A stretch of DNA of 64,000 bases from Motiliproteus sp036960405 (GTDB taxonomy: Bacteria; Pseudomonadota; Gammaproteobacteria; Pseudomonadales; Balneatricaceae). Below the pieces are notes generated by a model. The model worked only from the letters and a program-made list of their open reading frames with translations, ran no database searches and had not been told where the DNA came from. This document shows, in pieces, positions 42,401 to 51,339 of the stretch. Position 1 is the stretch's first letter. Each line of letters begins with the position of its first letter. The position numbers and the translations under genes were made by a program. The stretch covers positions 16,090 to 80,089 of the forward strand of contig JBALWS010000006.1 in NCBI GenBank assembly GCA_036960405.1. The letters are read 5' to 3'.

Positions 42401-44605
42401 TCAATGCATATCCAAAGGATCAACATCCAACGACCACCGCACCTTCCGCGCCTGCGGCAACCCCTCTAACACCTGCGTTAACCACTGCAACAACCGATGC
42501 AGCGGCTTGCGCTCGGTCGACTCAAACAATAGCTGCGCCCGATAGCGCCCCGCTCGACGTTCCATCGGCGAGGGCAATGGCCCCAGCCACTTTGCCTCCG
42601 GCCAATCGTGTTGCTCGATAATTTCACGGACCAGCTGCAGAAACGCTTCTGCACGCCCCGGAGCCACCGCTTCGGCGCGCAGCATCGCTAGATGGGCGAA
42701 CGGTGGCAGGCTACCGTGGCGTCGCTCCTGCAGCTCCTGGCGGGCAAAATCGCTGTAGCCGTCTTCGATCAAGCTGCGCAAGCGCGGATGGTCGCCATTG
42801 TGAGTCTGCATCACCACATAACCCGGATGCTCGGCCCGACCCGAACGCCCGGCGACTTGCAGTATCAGCTGGGCGGTTTTTTCCATGCCGCGAAAATCAG
42901 CGCTGAACAGGCCACCGTCGGCATCGAGAATCGCCACTAGCGTCACGCGGGGGAAGTGATGACCTTTGGCCAGCATCTGAGTGCCAACCAGAATGCAGGG
43001 GCCACCCTCGTGGACCTTGTCGATAATCTTCTGCAATGCGTGTTTGCGCTGGGTGCTGTCGCGATCGACTCGCAGAATCGGATAACCATCGAAAAAGCGC
43101 TGCAGCGTGGCTTCGGTACGCTCGGTACCGGCACCGACCGGATTCAGATTTGCACTCTGGCAATGGTTGCAGCGTGGCTGTACTGGGGCCTGATAGTCGC
43201 AGTGGTGGCAATGCAACCGTGGCGGTTTGCGATGCAGGGTAAAGTGGGCGTCACACTGCGGGCAATCGGCGATCCAGCCGCAGTCGTGGCACATCAAACT
43301 AGGCGAGAAGCCACGCCGATTGAGGAACACCAATACCTGTTCGCCGCGCTCAAGGTGTTGCCGCATCCGCTCGATCAGTGGCTCTGACAAGCCATCCTCA
43401 AGCGGCTGTTGGCGAATATCCAGCAGTTCAAACTGGGGCTCCGAGGCGCCGCCGGCGCGTTGCTCGAGCTTGAGCCAGCGGTAGCGCCCCGCCAAGGCGT
43501 TGTGCAAACTTTCCAGCGACGGCGTAGCGCTGCCCAGCAGGATCGGTATCGCCTCGCGCTGGGCGCGCATCACCGCCAGATCACGGGCCGAATAGCGGAA
43601 CCCTTCGTGCTGCTTAAACGAGCCATCGTGCTCCTCGTCGACCACGATAATGCCGGGTCGCGCCAGCGGCGTTAGTACCGCCGAGCGAGTACCGATGACG
43701 ATACCGGCCAGGCCTCTGCTGGCCTGCAGCCAGCCATCAAGCCGCTCGCGATCATTGAGGCCCGAATGCAGCGCTACCACCGGCACCCGGAAACGTTGTT
43801 TGAAGCGACTCACGGTCTGCGGCGTCAGGCCTATCTCGGGCACCAGCACCAGCGCCTGCTTGCCGGCATTGAGCACCGCTTCAATCGCCTGCAGATAAAC
43901 TTCGGTCTTGCCGCTGCCTGTCACCCCCTGCAGTAGCGAGCAGTGGTATCCATCTAGATCCTCAGCGATGGCTTCAAACGCCAACCGTTGTTCGTCGTTG
44001 AACGTCATCGGGCTCTGCTGCAGCACATCCCCTGGGGTGAAGCCCGAGAGTTGTGGCTGACGTTCGACCTTGTGGATAAGTTCTCGCTCGCGCAGCGCTC
44101 GCACTAAACCACTGGCAAACCCCTGAGCCCGCAACGCTTCGTCGGCCAAGCCGTGCGGATGCTGGATCAATAACTGCAATAGCTGATACTGCCGCCTGGC
44201 CGAACGCACCGTTTCCGGATCGACCCCTTCGCTCACTACCCAGCAGTGCTCACTACGGAACTCAGCCGGCTCGCCTTGGCGCAGCAGTACCGGCAGAAAG
44301 CTCGCCAACACTTCTCCGGGCGAATACAGGTAGTAGCGTGCCGACCAGAGCGCTAGCTGGAGCAGATGGGCGGGCAACAGGGGTTCGCTATCCAGGCTCG
44401 ACAGCGCAGCTTTGAGCTTGGCCTCGGGTACGTCGGTCTGATCGACCCGTTCTACCAGTACACCCACCAGCTGGCGATTGCCAAAGGGAACACTCAGGCG
44501 CTGGCCCGGCTGCAGATCACCGCAACCCTCAGGGGGCAGGTAGTCGAAAAAACGGCGCAGAGGGGAAGGCAGTGCTACCCGCAACAGCCGACCGGGTTGG
44601 GTCAT
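42401..44605 (-). CDS. priA: Primosomal helicase PriA
   Basis: 3'-to-5' helicase that restarts stalled replication forks. The 734-aa product has the N-terminal 3'-DNA-binding domain (LRRFFDYLPPEG), Walker A GVTGSGKTE, Walker B VVDEEHDGSFKQ, the zinc-binding cysteine array (CHDCGWIADCPQC, CHHCDYQ, CNHC) and helicase motif V-VI (VAGRSGRAEHPG). It is divergent from rpmE, as in Pseudomonas, but the next gene there, argS, is missing here. Confidence 0.97.
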   Translation of the reverse strand: MTQPGRLLRVALPSPLRRFFDYLPPEGCGDLQPGQRLSVPFGNRQLVGVLVERVDQTDVPEAKLKAALSSLDSEPLLPAHLLQLALWSARYYLYSPGEVLASFLPVLLRQGEPAEFRSEHCWVVSEGVDPETVRSARRQYQLLQLLIQHPHGLADEALRAQGFASGLVRALRERELIHKVERQPQLSGFTPGDVLQQSPMTFNDEQRLAFEAIAEDLDGYHCSLLQGVTGSGKTEVYLQAIEAVLNAGKQALVLVPEIGLTPQTVSRFKQRFRVPVVALHSGLNDRERLDGWLQASRGLAGIVIGTRSAVLTPLARPGIIVVDEEHDGSFKQHEGFRYSARDLAVMRAQREAIPILLGSATPSLESLHNALAGRYRWLKLEQRAGGASEPQFELLDIRQQPLEDGLSEPLIERMRQHLERGEQVLVFLNRRGFSPSLMCHDCGWIADCPQCDAHFTLHRKPPRLHCHHCDYQAPVQPRCNHCQSANLNPVGAGTERTEATLQRFFDGYPILRVDRDSTQRKHALQKIIDKVHEGGPCILVGTQMLAKGHHFPRVTLVAILDADGGLFSADFRGMEKTAQLILQVAGRSGRAEHPGYVVMQTHNGDHPRLRSLIEDGYSDFARQELQERRHGSLPPFAHLAMLRAEAVAPGRAEAFLQLVREIIEQHDWPEAKWLGPLPSPMERRAGRYRAQLLFESTERKPLHRLLQWLTQVLEGLPQARKVRWSLDVDPLDMH

Positions 44606-44737
44606 GCAGAGGCTCTCCTAACAGGAGCGGTTATTGTAACAACTCTACCCGGCTAACCAAGCCTACAAATCAACAGTAGGTTAGCCGGCTGCTGCTTGCG
44701 CCTGCTGTACCTGCTGGTGTAGAATCCGCCGCCTGGT

Positions 44738-44827
44738 TGTAGTGTGCGTTTTTCGTACAACTACATAACGTGCGGTGTCCAGTGAAAAACCTGGATGGCG
44801 GCACTTTAAAACTCTGAGGTTTACACT
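44738..44827 (+). promoter_or_regulatory. rpmE leader with two hairpins, candidate L31 autoregulatory element
   Basis: Hairpin 1 (44738-44765): TGTAGTGTGCG pairs with CGTAC-A-ACTACA across a TTTTT loop, with one bulged A. Hairpin 2 (44770-44804): GTGC/GCAC around TCCAG/CTGGA. Both precede the ribosome site GAGG. Structured L31 leaders are known in gammaproteobacteria; assignment to that family is by position and shape only. Confidence 0.4.
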
Positions 44828-45040
44828 ATGAAATCCGGTATCCATCCCGAATACACCGACCTGACCGCAACTTGCAGCTGCGGAAATGTAATCAAAACCC
44901 GCTCTACCAAAGGTAGCGACATTCACCTAGACGTATGCGGCGCTTGCCATCCTTTCTACACCGGTAAGCAGAAAGTTGTTGATACCGCTGGTCGTATCGA
45001 TCGCTTCAACAAGCGTTTTGGCGGCCGTACTACTAAGTAG
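44828..45040 (+). CDS. rpmE: Ribosomal protein L31 (zinc-type)
   Basis: A 70-aa large-subunit ribosomal protein. It is the zinc-binding (C+) form, with cysteines in TCSCGN and CGACHPFYTGKQ, and the conserved tail GRIDRFNKRFG. The zinc-containing type fits with a Zur regulon in the same genome, although no C- paralogue is in view. Its terminator lies within the next reading frame. Confidence 0.98.
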   Translation: MKSGIHPEYTDLTATCSCGNVIKTRSTKGSDIHLDVCGACHPFYTGKQKVVDTAGRIDRFNKRFGGRTTK

Positions 45041-45054
45041 TCACCCGCTTAGCT

Positions 45055-45858
45055 ATGCAGTTTTTCCGAAAGGCGCTTATTACAAGCGCCTTTCTTTTTT
45101 CTAGCGTCACCCTCGCCAACAACTGTCCGCCCCCCACCAAGCCACAATCTGTCGACATCGCCAAGGTGTACGACGGTGATACTCTGCGACTAACAGATGG
45201 ACGCAAAGTTCGGCTGATTGGCATCAACACTCCGGAACTCGGCCGCGACGGTCAACCCGACCAGCCCTTAGCCGCCGAAGCAACCTCCTTCGCCCGCCAG
45301 CTTGTAGCGGGGAAAAACCCGGTACTCCTGCAGATAGGCCAACAATCTCACGACCATTACGGTCGCTTGCTCGGCCATGTTTTCCTGCGTGATGGCCGCA
45401 ACCTCGAAGCCCAGTTGCTACAACAGGGGCTAGGGTTTGCTATCAGTATTCCGCCCAACTTGGCGCTACGCGACTGCCTCAAACAGGCAGAAAGCCAAGC
45501 GCAGCAAGCCAAGCGAGGAGTCTGGTCGATAACCGATTACCAGCCGCTTCATGCCAGCTCGCTAACACGAAGTCATAGCGGGTTTGGTCGTTATACCGGC
45601 GAGATAAGCCGCTTAGGCAGTAATTCAAAAGGCAACTATCTGGAATTAAACGAGAAAATTTATGTTCCTATCAAGCAGGGGGTACTCGAAAAGCTCGCCA
45701 TCATATCGTCAGACAATCTGCTCGGGCGTAAGGTCGAAGTCCGGGGTTGGTTAATCGCCCGTAAGCTCACAAAGTCCCAAAGAAACAGGGGATTCCTGCC
45801 TTTTATGCTAAATATCAATCACTACGATAGTCTTATCCTCTGTCATTCAGATTGTTGA
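45055..45858 (+). CDS. Exported staphylococcal-nuclease-like protein
   Basis: A 267-aa protein with a signal peptide (MQFFRKALITSAFLFSSVTLA) and an SNase domain (about 35-150): AKVYDGDTLRL, RLIGINTPELG and HDHYGRLLGHVF carry the expected catalytic Asp, Thr, Glu and Arg positions, with Asn where many homologues have Asp (D40 of S. aureus nuclease). The C-terminal 110 residues are an additional domain (GEISRLGSNSKGNYLELNEKIYVPI). It begins 14 bp after rpmE, and the rpmE terminator falls inside its signal-peptide codons, so it may be expressed from readthrough or from an internal promoter. Confidence 0.85.
   Translation: MQFFRKALITSAFLFSSVTLANNCPPPTKPQSVDIAKVYDGDTLRLTDGRKVRLIGINTPELGRDGQPDQPLAAEATSFARQLVAGKNPVLLQIGQQSHDHYGRLLGHVFLRDGRNLEAQLLQQGLGFAISIPPNLALRDCLKQAESQAQQAKRGVWSITDYQPLHASSLTRSHSGFGRYTGEISRLGSNSKGNYLELNEKIYVPIKQGVLEKLAIISSDNLLGRKVEVRGWLIARKLTKSQRNRGFLPFMLNINHYDSLILCHSDC
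45068..45100 (+). terminator. Intrinsic terminator of rpmE, inside the nuclease signal-peptide region
   Basis: Perfect 11-bp stem GAAAGGCGCTT/AAGCGCCTTTC with loop ATTAC, followed by TTTTTT. It starts 27 bp past the rpmE stop and covers codons 5-16 of the nuclease frame. Confidence 0.9.
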
Positions 45859-45996
45859 CAATTTTTTCCTCTTATCAGGTCTATCCCTAGTCGGGCCAAA
45901 CCCTTGTACTGTGCGGGCTACAGCTGAATACGGCTTGAGCAAGTTGATACTTTCGTATATGATCCTCCGCCCACTTCGTGAAATCTGGATGCAATA

Positions 45997-47264
45997 ATGA
46001 CCGATGAAGACCTAAAGAGACGCGCTCTGGACTATCACCAGTTTCCCAAGCCAGGCAAGATCAGCATCGAGCTGACCACCCCAGCCAACACAGCAGATGA
46101 TCTGAGTTTGGCGTATAGCCCGGGTGTTGCTGAGCCGGTCCGCGCGATTGCCGAAAACCCTGAGAATGCCTATAAGTACACCGCCAAGGGCAACTTGGTC
46201 GCGGTTATCTCAAACGGGTCTGCCATTCTAGGCTTAGGTAATCTGGGTGCCCTGGCATCCAAGCCAGTTATGGAAGGAAAGGCGTTACTGTTCAAGCGTT
46301 TCGCCGGCCTCGATTCAATCGACATCGAAGTCGAAAACGAGAGTCCGCAGGCCTTTATCGATACTGTAGCCCGTATCGCCTGCACCTTCGGCGGCATCAA
46401 TCTAGAAGATATCAAAGCCCCTGAGTGTTTTGAGATCGAGCGCCAACTGATCGAACGCCTGCACATCCCGGTGTTCCACGATGACCAGCACGGAACCGCC
46501 ATCGTCACCACCGCAGGCCTGATAACGCCATAGAGCTGGCTGGAAAAGATATCAAAGAAGTGAAAGTGGTCTGCTTGGGCGCGGGTGCTGCAGCGACCGC
46601 CTGTCTGCGTCTGATGATCAGCGCCGGAATCAGCCGTCACAACATCCTGGCGGTCGACCGTCGCGGCGTCATCCACGACGGCCGTGGTGACCTGACGCCA
46701 GAGAAGGCTATGTTCGCCGCTTTCAACTGCGACAAGCGCACCCTAGCCGATGCTATCGACGGTGCCGATGTCTTCCTTGGCCTCGCCGGTGCTGACCAGC
46801 TCAAGCCTGAAGAACTGCTGACCATGGCGCCGAATCCAATCGTGTTCGCCTGTGCCAACCCTGATCCCGAGATCCGTCCCGAGCTGGCTCACGCTACCCG
46901 CGACGATGTGATCATGGCTACCGGACGCTCGGACTACCCGAATCAGGTTAACAACGTACTGTGCTTCCCGTACATCTTCCGTGGTGCGATGGATGTTCGC
47001 TCACGTCACATTACCCACGAGATGAAGTTGGCAGCAGTTTTCGCCATCGCCGAACTGGCTAAAGAGCCGGTTCCCGAAGAAGTACTGACCGCTTATGGTT
47101 TGAAAGAGCTGAGTTTCAGCCGCGAATACATCATTCCTAAAGCCAGCGACCCACGTCTGCTGGGTAAGGTATCGATGGCAGTAGCAGAAGCCGCAGTTGA
47201 GATCGGCGTTGCCCGTCTACCAATTCCGGATCACTACCCGATTCAGTCTCTAGACGACATCTAA
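45997..47264 (+). CDS. maeB: NADP-type malic enzyme, frameshifted
   Basis: Decarboxylates malate to pyruvate, supplying NADPH. Two frames make one gene: 45997-46533 (to VTTAGLITP) and 46560-47264 (from VKVVCLGAGAAATACL). Restoring one A in the ATAA run at 46522-46525 gives GLINAIELAGKDIKEVKVV and a 422-aa protein, the length of the short Pseudomonas-type enzyme. It has the N-terminal LAYSPGVAEPV, the active-site FEIERQLIERLHIPVFHDDQHGTA and the NADP-binding GAGAA. A sequencing error in a homopolymer is the simplest explanation; the alternative is a recent pseudogene. Confidence 0.9.
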
Positions 47265-47291
47265 CTCGGCTTAGGTTGTTTTAGACCCCAA

Positions 47292-47324
47292 CAAAAAAAG
47301 GCTTCCTTCTGGAAGCCTTTTTTA
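47292..47324 (+). terminator. Bidirectional terminator between maeB and metY
   Basis: Stem AAAGGCTTCC/GGAAGCCTTT with a TTCT loop, T-run on the plus side (TTTTTTATTTG) and A-run on the other (ACAAAAAAAGG), so it serves both convergent genes. Confidence 0.92.
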
Positions 47325-47374
47325 TTTGTAACCTAAAAAGAGCGACAGTCCTGCCGCTCGTATAACCTTAGATA

Positions 47375-48652
47375 CTAACCTTTAGCGGCCTCGAGTGCCT
47401 GCTTAACATCGGCCAAGATATCGTCGATGTGCTCGATACCGACCGATAGCCGCACCATATCTTCGCTAACACCCGACGCAGCCAACTCTTCACCTGCCAA
47501 TTGACGGTGAGTCGTACTGGCAGGATGACATGCCAATGACTTGGCATCACCGATGTTAACCAAGCGGGTGATCAGCTGCAGCGCATCGATAAACTTCGCA
47601 CCGGCTTCAACTCCACCCTTAATACCAAAGGTCAGGATGCCCGATGGCTTGCCACCCACGTACTTCTGCGCCAACTCATAACCGGCGTCACCTTCCAGCC
47701 CGGCGTAATTGACCCATTCGACCTGATCCTGCGCAGTCAAATACTGAGCCACCTTGATCGTATTGTCACAATGCCGCTCCATCCGCAGCGGTAGGGTTTC
47801 GATTCCCTGTAAAATCTGGAACGAGTTGAACGGTGAAATCGCCGCACCGGTGTTACGTAGCGGTACCACGCGGCAACGACCGATGAAAGCAGCGACACCC
47901 AGCGCTTCGGTATACACCACGCCGTGGTAAGACGCATCAGGCTCGTTTAATAGCGGGAAACGCTCCTTGTGCTCGGCCCAGGGGAAGTTACCCGAGTCGA
48001 CCACCACACCACCGATCGAGGTACCGTGACCGCCCATGTATTTGGTCAACGAGTGGACCACGATATCGGCGCCATGCTCGAACGGACGCAACAAACAGGG
48101 GGTCGCAACTGTGTTATCGACGATCAGTGGCACGCCGTGACGGTGCGCGGCTTCGGCTAGCGCGGCAATATCGACCACATTCCCCAGCGGGTTGCCGATC
48201 GATTCGCAGAACACCGCCTTGGTACGGTCGTCGATCAACGCTTCCAGCGCTGCGATATCGTCGTGCGGCGCCATCCGCGCTTCGATGCCTTGCTTGGGAA
48301 AGGTGTGGGCGAACAGGTTGTAGGTGCCACCGTAGAGCTTGTTGATGCTAACAATGTTATCGCCTGCTTGGGCGATAGTCTGGATCGCATAGGTGATCGC
48401 AGCCATGCCCGACGCGACTGCCAGAGCGCCGATACCGCCCTCCATCGCCGCCACACGTTCCTCTAGTACCGCCGTGGTGGGGTTCATAATCCGAGTATAA
48501 ATATTGCCTTGGACCTTCAGGTCGAACAGGTCGGCGCCGTGCTGAGTATCATCAAAAGCATAAGAGGTGGTCTGGTAAAGAGGGACCGCAACCGCCTTGG
48601 TGGTCGGATCGGGTTGATAACCGCTGTGGATAACCTGAGTTTCAAGCTTCAT
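47375..48652 (-). CDS. metY: O-acetylhomoserine sulfhydrylase (MetY)
   Basis: PLP enzyme making homocysteine (or cysteine) from O-acetyl-L-homoserine and sulfide. The 425-aa product has the N-terminal THSGY-type block (VIHSGYQPDPTTKAVAVPLYQTTSY), the substrate-binding NIYTRIMNPT and the PLP lysine in HSLTKYMGGHG. The long insertion region and overall length favour MetY over the shorter MetZ/MetB. It is divergent from radA by 121 bp. No SAM riboswitch is visible in the leader. Confidence 0.95.
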   Translation of the reverse strand: MKLETQVIHSGYQPDPTTKAVAVPLYQTTSYAFDDTQHGADLFDLKVQGNIYTRIMNPTTAVLEERVAAMEGGIGALAVASGMAAITYAIQTIAQAGDNIVSINKLYGGTYNLFAHTFPKQGIEARMAPHDDIAALEALIDDRTKAVFCESIGNPLGNVVDIAALAEAAHRHGVPLIVDNTVATPCLLRPFEHGADIVVHSLTKYMGGHGTSIGGVVVDSGNFPWAEHKERFPLLNEPDASYHGVVYTEALGVAAFIGRCRVVPLRNTGAAISPFNSFQILQGIETLPLRMERHCDNTIKVAQYLTAQDQVEWVNYAGLEGDAGYELAQKYVGGKPSGILTFGIKGGVEAGAKFIDALQLITRLVNIGDAKSLACHPASTTHRQLAGEELAASGVSEDMVRLSVGIEHIDDILADVKQALEAAKG

Positions 48653-48773
48653 AAGCCGAGCGCTCCGTTGTCGTTTGTTGTTATTGCATCGTTGGATAAG
48701 AAGCTCTGTAGACTACCGCAAATCTGACCGTGTTATCATCCCCCGCTTACGACAATTTTTGAGATTAGCGCCA

Positions 48774-50144
48774 ATGGCGAAACAGAAAACCGCTTATGTC
48801 TGCAACGATTGCGGCTCCGACTATGCCAAATGGCAGGGCCAATGCAACGATTGCGGCGCCTGGAACACCCTCAGCGAAGTACGTTTGGGGGCAGTCCCCT
48901 CCGCCAATACGCCACGCTTTTCAGGTTATGCAGGAAGCGCAGGCCATCAAGCCGAAGTGCAAAGTCTGGCCGATGTCGACCTCGCCGACCTGCCCCGCTT
49001 CAGCACCGGCACCGCCGAGCTGGATCGTGTGCTTGGCGGTGGCCTGGTTCCGGGCTCGGCCATTCTGATCGGCGGTAACCCCGGCGCGGGTAAGAGTACT
49101 TTGCTACTACAGGTACTCTGTGAGCTGGCGGCTAGCCACGAAGCGCTCTACGTCACCGGTGAGGAGTCATTGCAGCAGGTCGCGTTACGGGCGCAACGGC
49201 TGGGCTTACCCACCGATCGGTTAAAGATGCTGTCCGAGACCTCGGTCGAACAACTGGTGCAGATCGCAAGCAAGCACCGACCCAAGGTGATGGTGATCGA
49301 TTCGATCCAAGTGATGCATATGGCCGATATTCAGTCGGCGCCAGGCAGCGTGTCGCAAGTACGCGAAAGCGCCGCCTACCTGACCCGTTTTGCCAAACAG
49401 ACTCACACCGTGCTGTTTTTGGTGGGCCACGTGACCAAGGATGGTTCACTGGCCGGTCCGAAAGTACTCGAACATATGATCGACTGTTCGCTGCTGCTCG
49501 AAGGCGATCACGACAGTCGCTTTCGTACCCTGCGCGGGCAAAAAAACCGCTTCGGAGCGGTCAACGAACTCGGCGTATTTGCGATGCTTGAAAGCGGCCT
49601 CAAAGAGGTCAAAAATCCCAGCGCCATCTTCCTCAATCGCACCCAAGAGAGCAGCCCGGGATCGCTGGTGATGGTGGTCTGGGAAGGCACCCGGCCTATG
49701 TTGGTCGAGATCCAGGCGCTGGTCGATGAGTCGCATATGGCTAACCCGCGACGGATCGCAGTCGGATTAGACGGTAACCGGCTGGCGATGCTATTGGCCG
49801 TACTGCACCGTCACGGCGGCTTGCACACTGGTGATCAGGATGTGTTCGCCAATGTCGTTGGCGGGGTCAAAGTACTGGAAACCAGCGCCGACCTGGCACT
49901 GTTGTTAGCCGTCGTCTCGAGCTTTCGTGACCGGCCCCTACCTCAGGATCTGGTGGTGTTTGGAGAGGTGGGACTGTCGGGCGAGATCCGGCCGGTACCG
50001 AGCGGCCAAGAACGTATCCGCGAAGCTGCCAAGCACGGCTTTCGCCGCGCCATCGTGCCCAAGGGTAATCTGCCCAAAGAGATCATTAACGGCATGGAGG
50101 TGATCGGGGTAGAGAAATTATCTGAAGCGTTGGAAGCGATGTAG
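48774..50144 (+). CDS. radA: DNA repair protein RadA
   Basis: RecA-related branch-migration helicase, 456 aa. It has the N-terminal C4 zinc finger (CNDCGSDYAKWQGQCNDC), Walker A GNPGAGKST, the RadA motif KNRFG and a C-terminal Lon-protease-like domain (GEVGLSGEIRPV). ATG 48774 gives the family N-terminus MAKQKTAYVCNDCG; the frame is open from 48675. Confidence 0.96.
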   Translation: MAKQKTAYVCNDCGSDYAKWQGQCNDCGAWNTLSEVRLGAVPSANTPRFSGYAGSAGHQAEVQSLADVDLADLPRFSTGTAELDRVLGGGLVPGSAILIGGNPGAGKSTLLLQVLCELAASHEALYVTGEESLQQVALRAQRLGLPTDRLKMLSETSVEQLVQIASKHRPKVMVIDSIQVMHMADIQSAPGSVSQVRESAAYLTRFAKQTHTVLFLVGHVTKDGSLAGPKVLEHMIDCSLLLEGDHDSRFRTLRGQKNRFGAVNELGVFAMLESGLKEVKNPSAIFLNRTQESSPGSLVMVVWEGTRPMLVEIQALVDESHMANPRRIAVGLDGNRLAMLLAVLHRHGGLHTGDQDVFANVVGGVKVLETSADLALLLAVVSSFRDRPLPQDLVVFGEVGLSGEIRPVPSGQERIREAAKHGFRRAIVPKGNLPKEIINGMEVIGVEKLSEALEAM

Positions 50145-50170
50145 CGGGGTTGTAGGCTCAACCCCGCTAC
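50141..50170 (+). terminator. Strong hairpin at the radA stop codon
   Basis: Perfect 12-bp stem GTAGCGGGGTTG/CAACCCCGCTAC with a 6-nt loop, overlapping the radA stop. No T-run follows, so it may stabilise the 3' end or terminate weakly. Half of the motif recurs at 41221-41231. Confidence 0.5.
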
Positions 50171-50198
50171 CTATGAAGCCGTTATCTAAGAATTTGAA

Positions 50199-50576
50199 TC
50201 AGTCTTGCCCTTCGATCAGGTGTTCCAATTCCCGATCCAGCAGCGACTCATCACCCAGGTTCAATTCAACCAGGCGCCGAAGGTGGGTCATGCTATCCAG
50301 ATCGATGGCGCCGCAGCTGCCACCCAGAAAGTCATCCCCGATGCGTGCCAACGTCAGCGGCAGCACTAACTGGACATCGCTATCGAGCCAAGTTTCCACC
50401 ACTAGCTGATCGCCCAGTTGAGCCTCGAACCCCTTAGGGTGGCTTAGTAGCACCCCTTTAAACGAGATATCCTGGATCTGCACCACCCAATGACTGTCGC
50501 CCAAACGCAGCTCAGCCTCAGCGTCAAAGTCGATACGGGTAAAGCGGCGACGCTCCTGGCTAGATTCTTGATTCAC
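50199..50576 (-). CDS. PilZ-domain protein
   Basis: A 125-aa cytoplasmic single-domain PilZ protein, a cyclic-di-GMP receptor. The binding motifs are present: RXXXR in RRRFTRIDF and (D/N)XSXXG in DISFKGVLL. It follows the msh operon on the same strand, separated by a MITE-like element. An effector linking cyclic-di-GMP to pilus or motility is possible but not shown. Confidence 0.92.
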   Translation of the reverse strand: MNQESSQERRRFTRIDFDAEAELRLGDSHWVVQIQDISFKGVLLSHPKGFEAQLGDQLVVETWLDSDVQLVLPLTLARIGDDFLGGSCGAIDLDSMTHLRRLVELNLGDESLLDRELEHLIEGQD

Positions 50577-50657
50577 AAAAAAACCCTCATATTCGCGTTT
50601 AGCGGAATCGCTATTGAGATCACTATAATCCCAATTGCACCATTGTGCATCCGCTGG

Positions 50658-50929
50658 TTAGGGAACCTGCGAACAAGTCCCAGTTGAATTCTGACCTTCA
50701 GCTTGGTTTGCAATCCAGGCGCAGTTTTGTAGTAATGTCTAGACCTTGCAAAAAGCGACAACGCAGAGTGCGGATCAAGCTGAAGTCCCCGCAGGGCAAG
50801 GCCTAAAGTGTGCAGACTCGTTGTTGTAGCCTTTGTTAAGGACTACGGCCATTAACTGCAGTCTACGCCTAGATTCTGCACACTTTAGGTCTTGCAGAAT
50901 CACTTTGGACTTATTCGCAGGTTCCTTAA
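50658..50929. mobile_element. MITE-like non-autonomous element, 272 bp
   Basis: Terminal inverted repeats of 23 bp at 50658-50680 and 50907-50929 match at 21 positions (shared core GGAACCTGCGAA, then AAGTCC). A second, internal inverted repeat of 15 bp (CCTAAAGTGTGCAGA, 50802-50816, against 50875-50889) forms a large stem-loop. No reading frame spans it. TTA flanks both ends. The right terminus begins inside the mshP stop codon. Confidence 0.8.
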
Positions 50930-51339
50930 CGTTGAACTCGCAGGGTCAGCTTGCGGATCGCCTGATCGGTGCCGCTGCCGCAGGTGGCTGTGGATAACAG
51001 GGTGAAATAATCCACAGCATTGATCGTCACCACCGGGCACTCCACGGCTAAAGAACAGTTCTGCAGTTCGGCTGGCGGTAGCTGACTGGGTAGGCCGCTG
51101 CAATCGGCAACATTCTCCATCAGCAGGTGACTGATCGCCATCTGCGCGCCACTTTCGGCCAGTTGGAACGCTCGTACCGACATGATCTCGTAACCGTAAG
51201 ACTCCTTACTGGTGATGACTAGGCTGGATACACCGACAACAATCACCGACATAATCGTGATTACAAAGATCGCCGCCATCAGCCCCAAACCGCGCTGGCG
51301 AACTCGACTGGACGCTTGCATCGAACGTTTAAGGCACAT
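50926..51339 (-). CDS. mshP: MSHA biogenesis protein MshP
   Basis: A 137-aa membrane protein with an N-terminal hydrophobic helix (GLGLMAAIFVITIMSVIVVGVSSLV) and a short periplasmic part with several cysteines. It is the pilin-accessory protein that ends the msh operon in Vibrio except for mshQ. It overlaps mshO; starts at 51357, 51339 and 51321 are all possible. The stop codon TAA lies in the terminus of the MITE-like element, so the true 3' end may have been altered. No mshQ follows. Confidence 0.8.
   Translation of the reverse strand: MCLKRSMQASSRVRQRGLGLMAAIFVITIMSVIVVGVSSLVITSKESYGYEIMSVRAFQLAESGAQMAISHLLMENVADCSGLPSQLPPAELQNCSLAVECPVVTINAVDYFTLLSTATCGSGTDQAIRKLTLRVQR

Noticed and set aside
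48653..48773. SAM riboswitch before metY
   Set aside because: The 121-bp interval shows none of the expected stems and no terminator.
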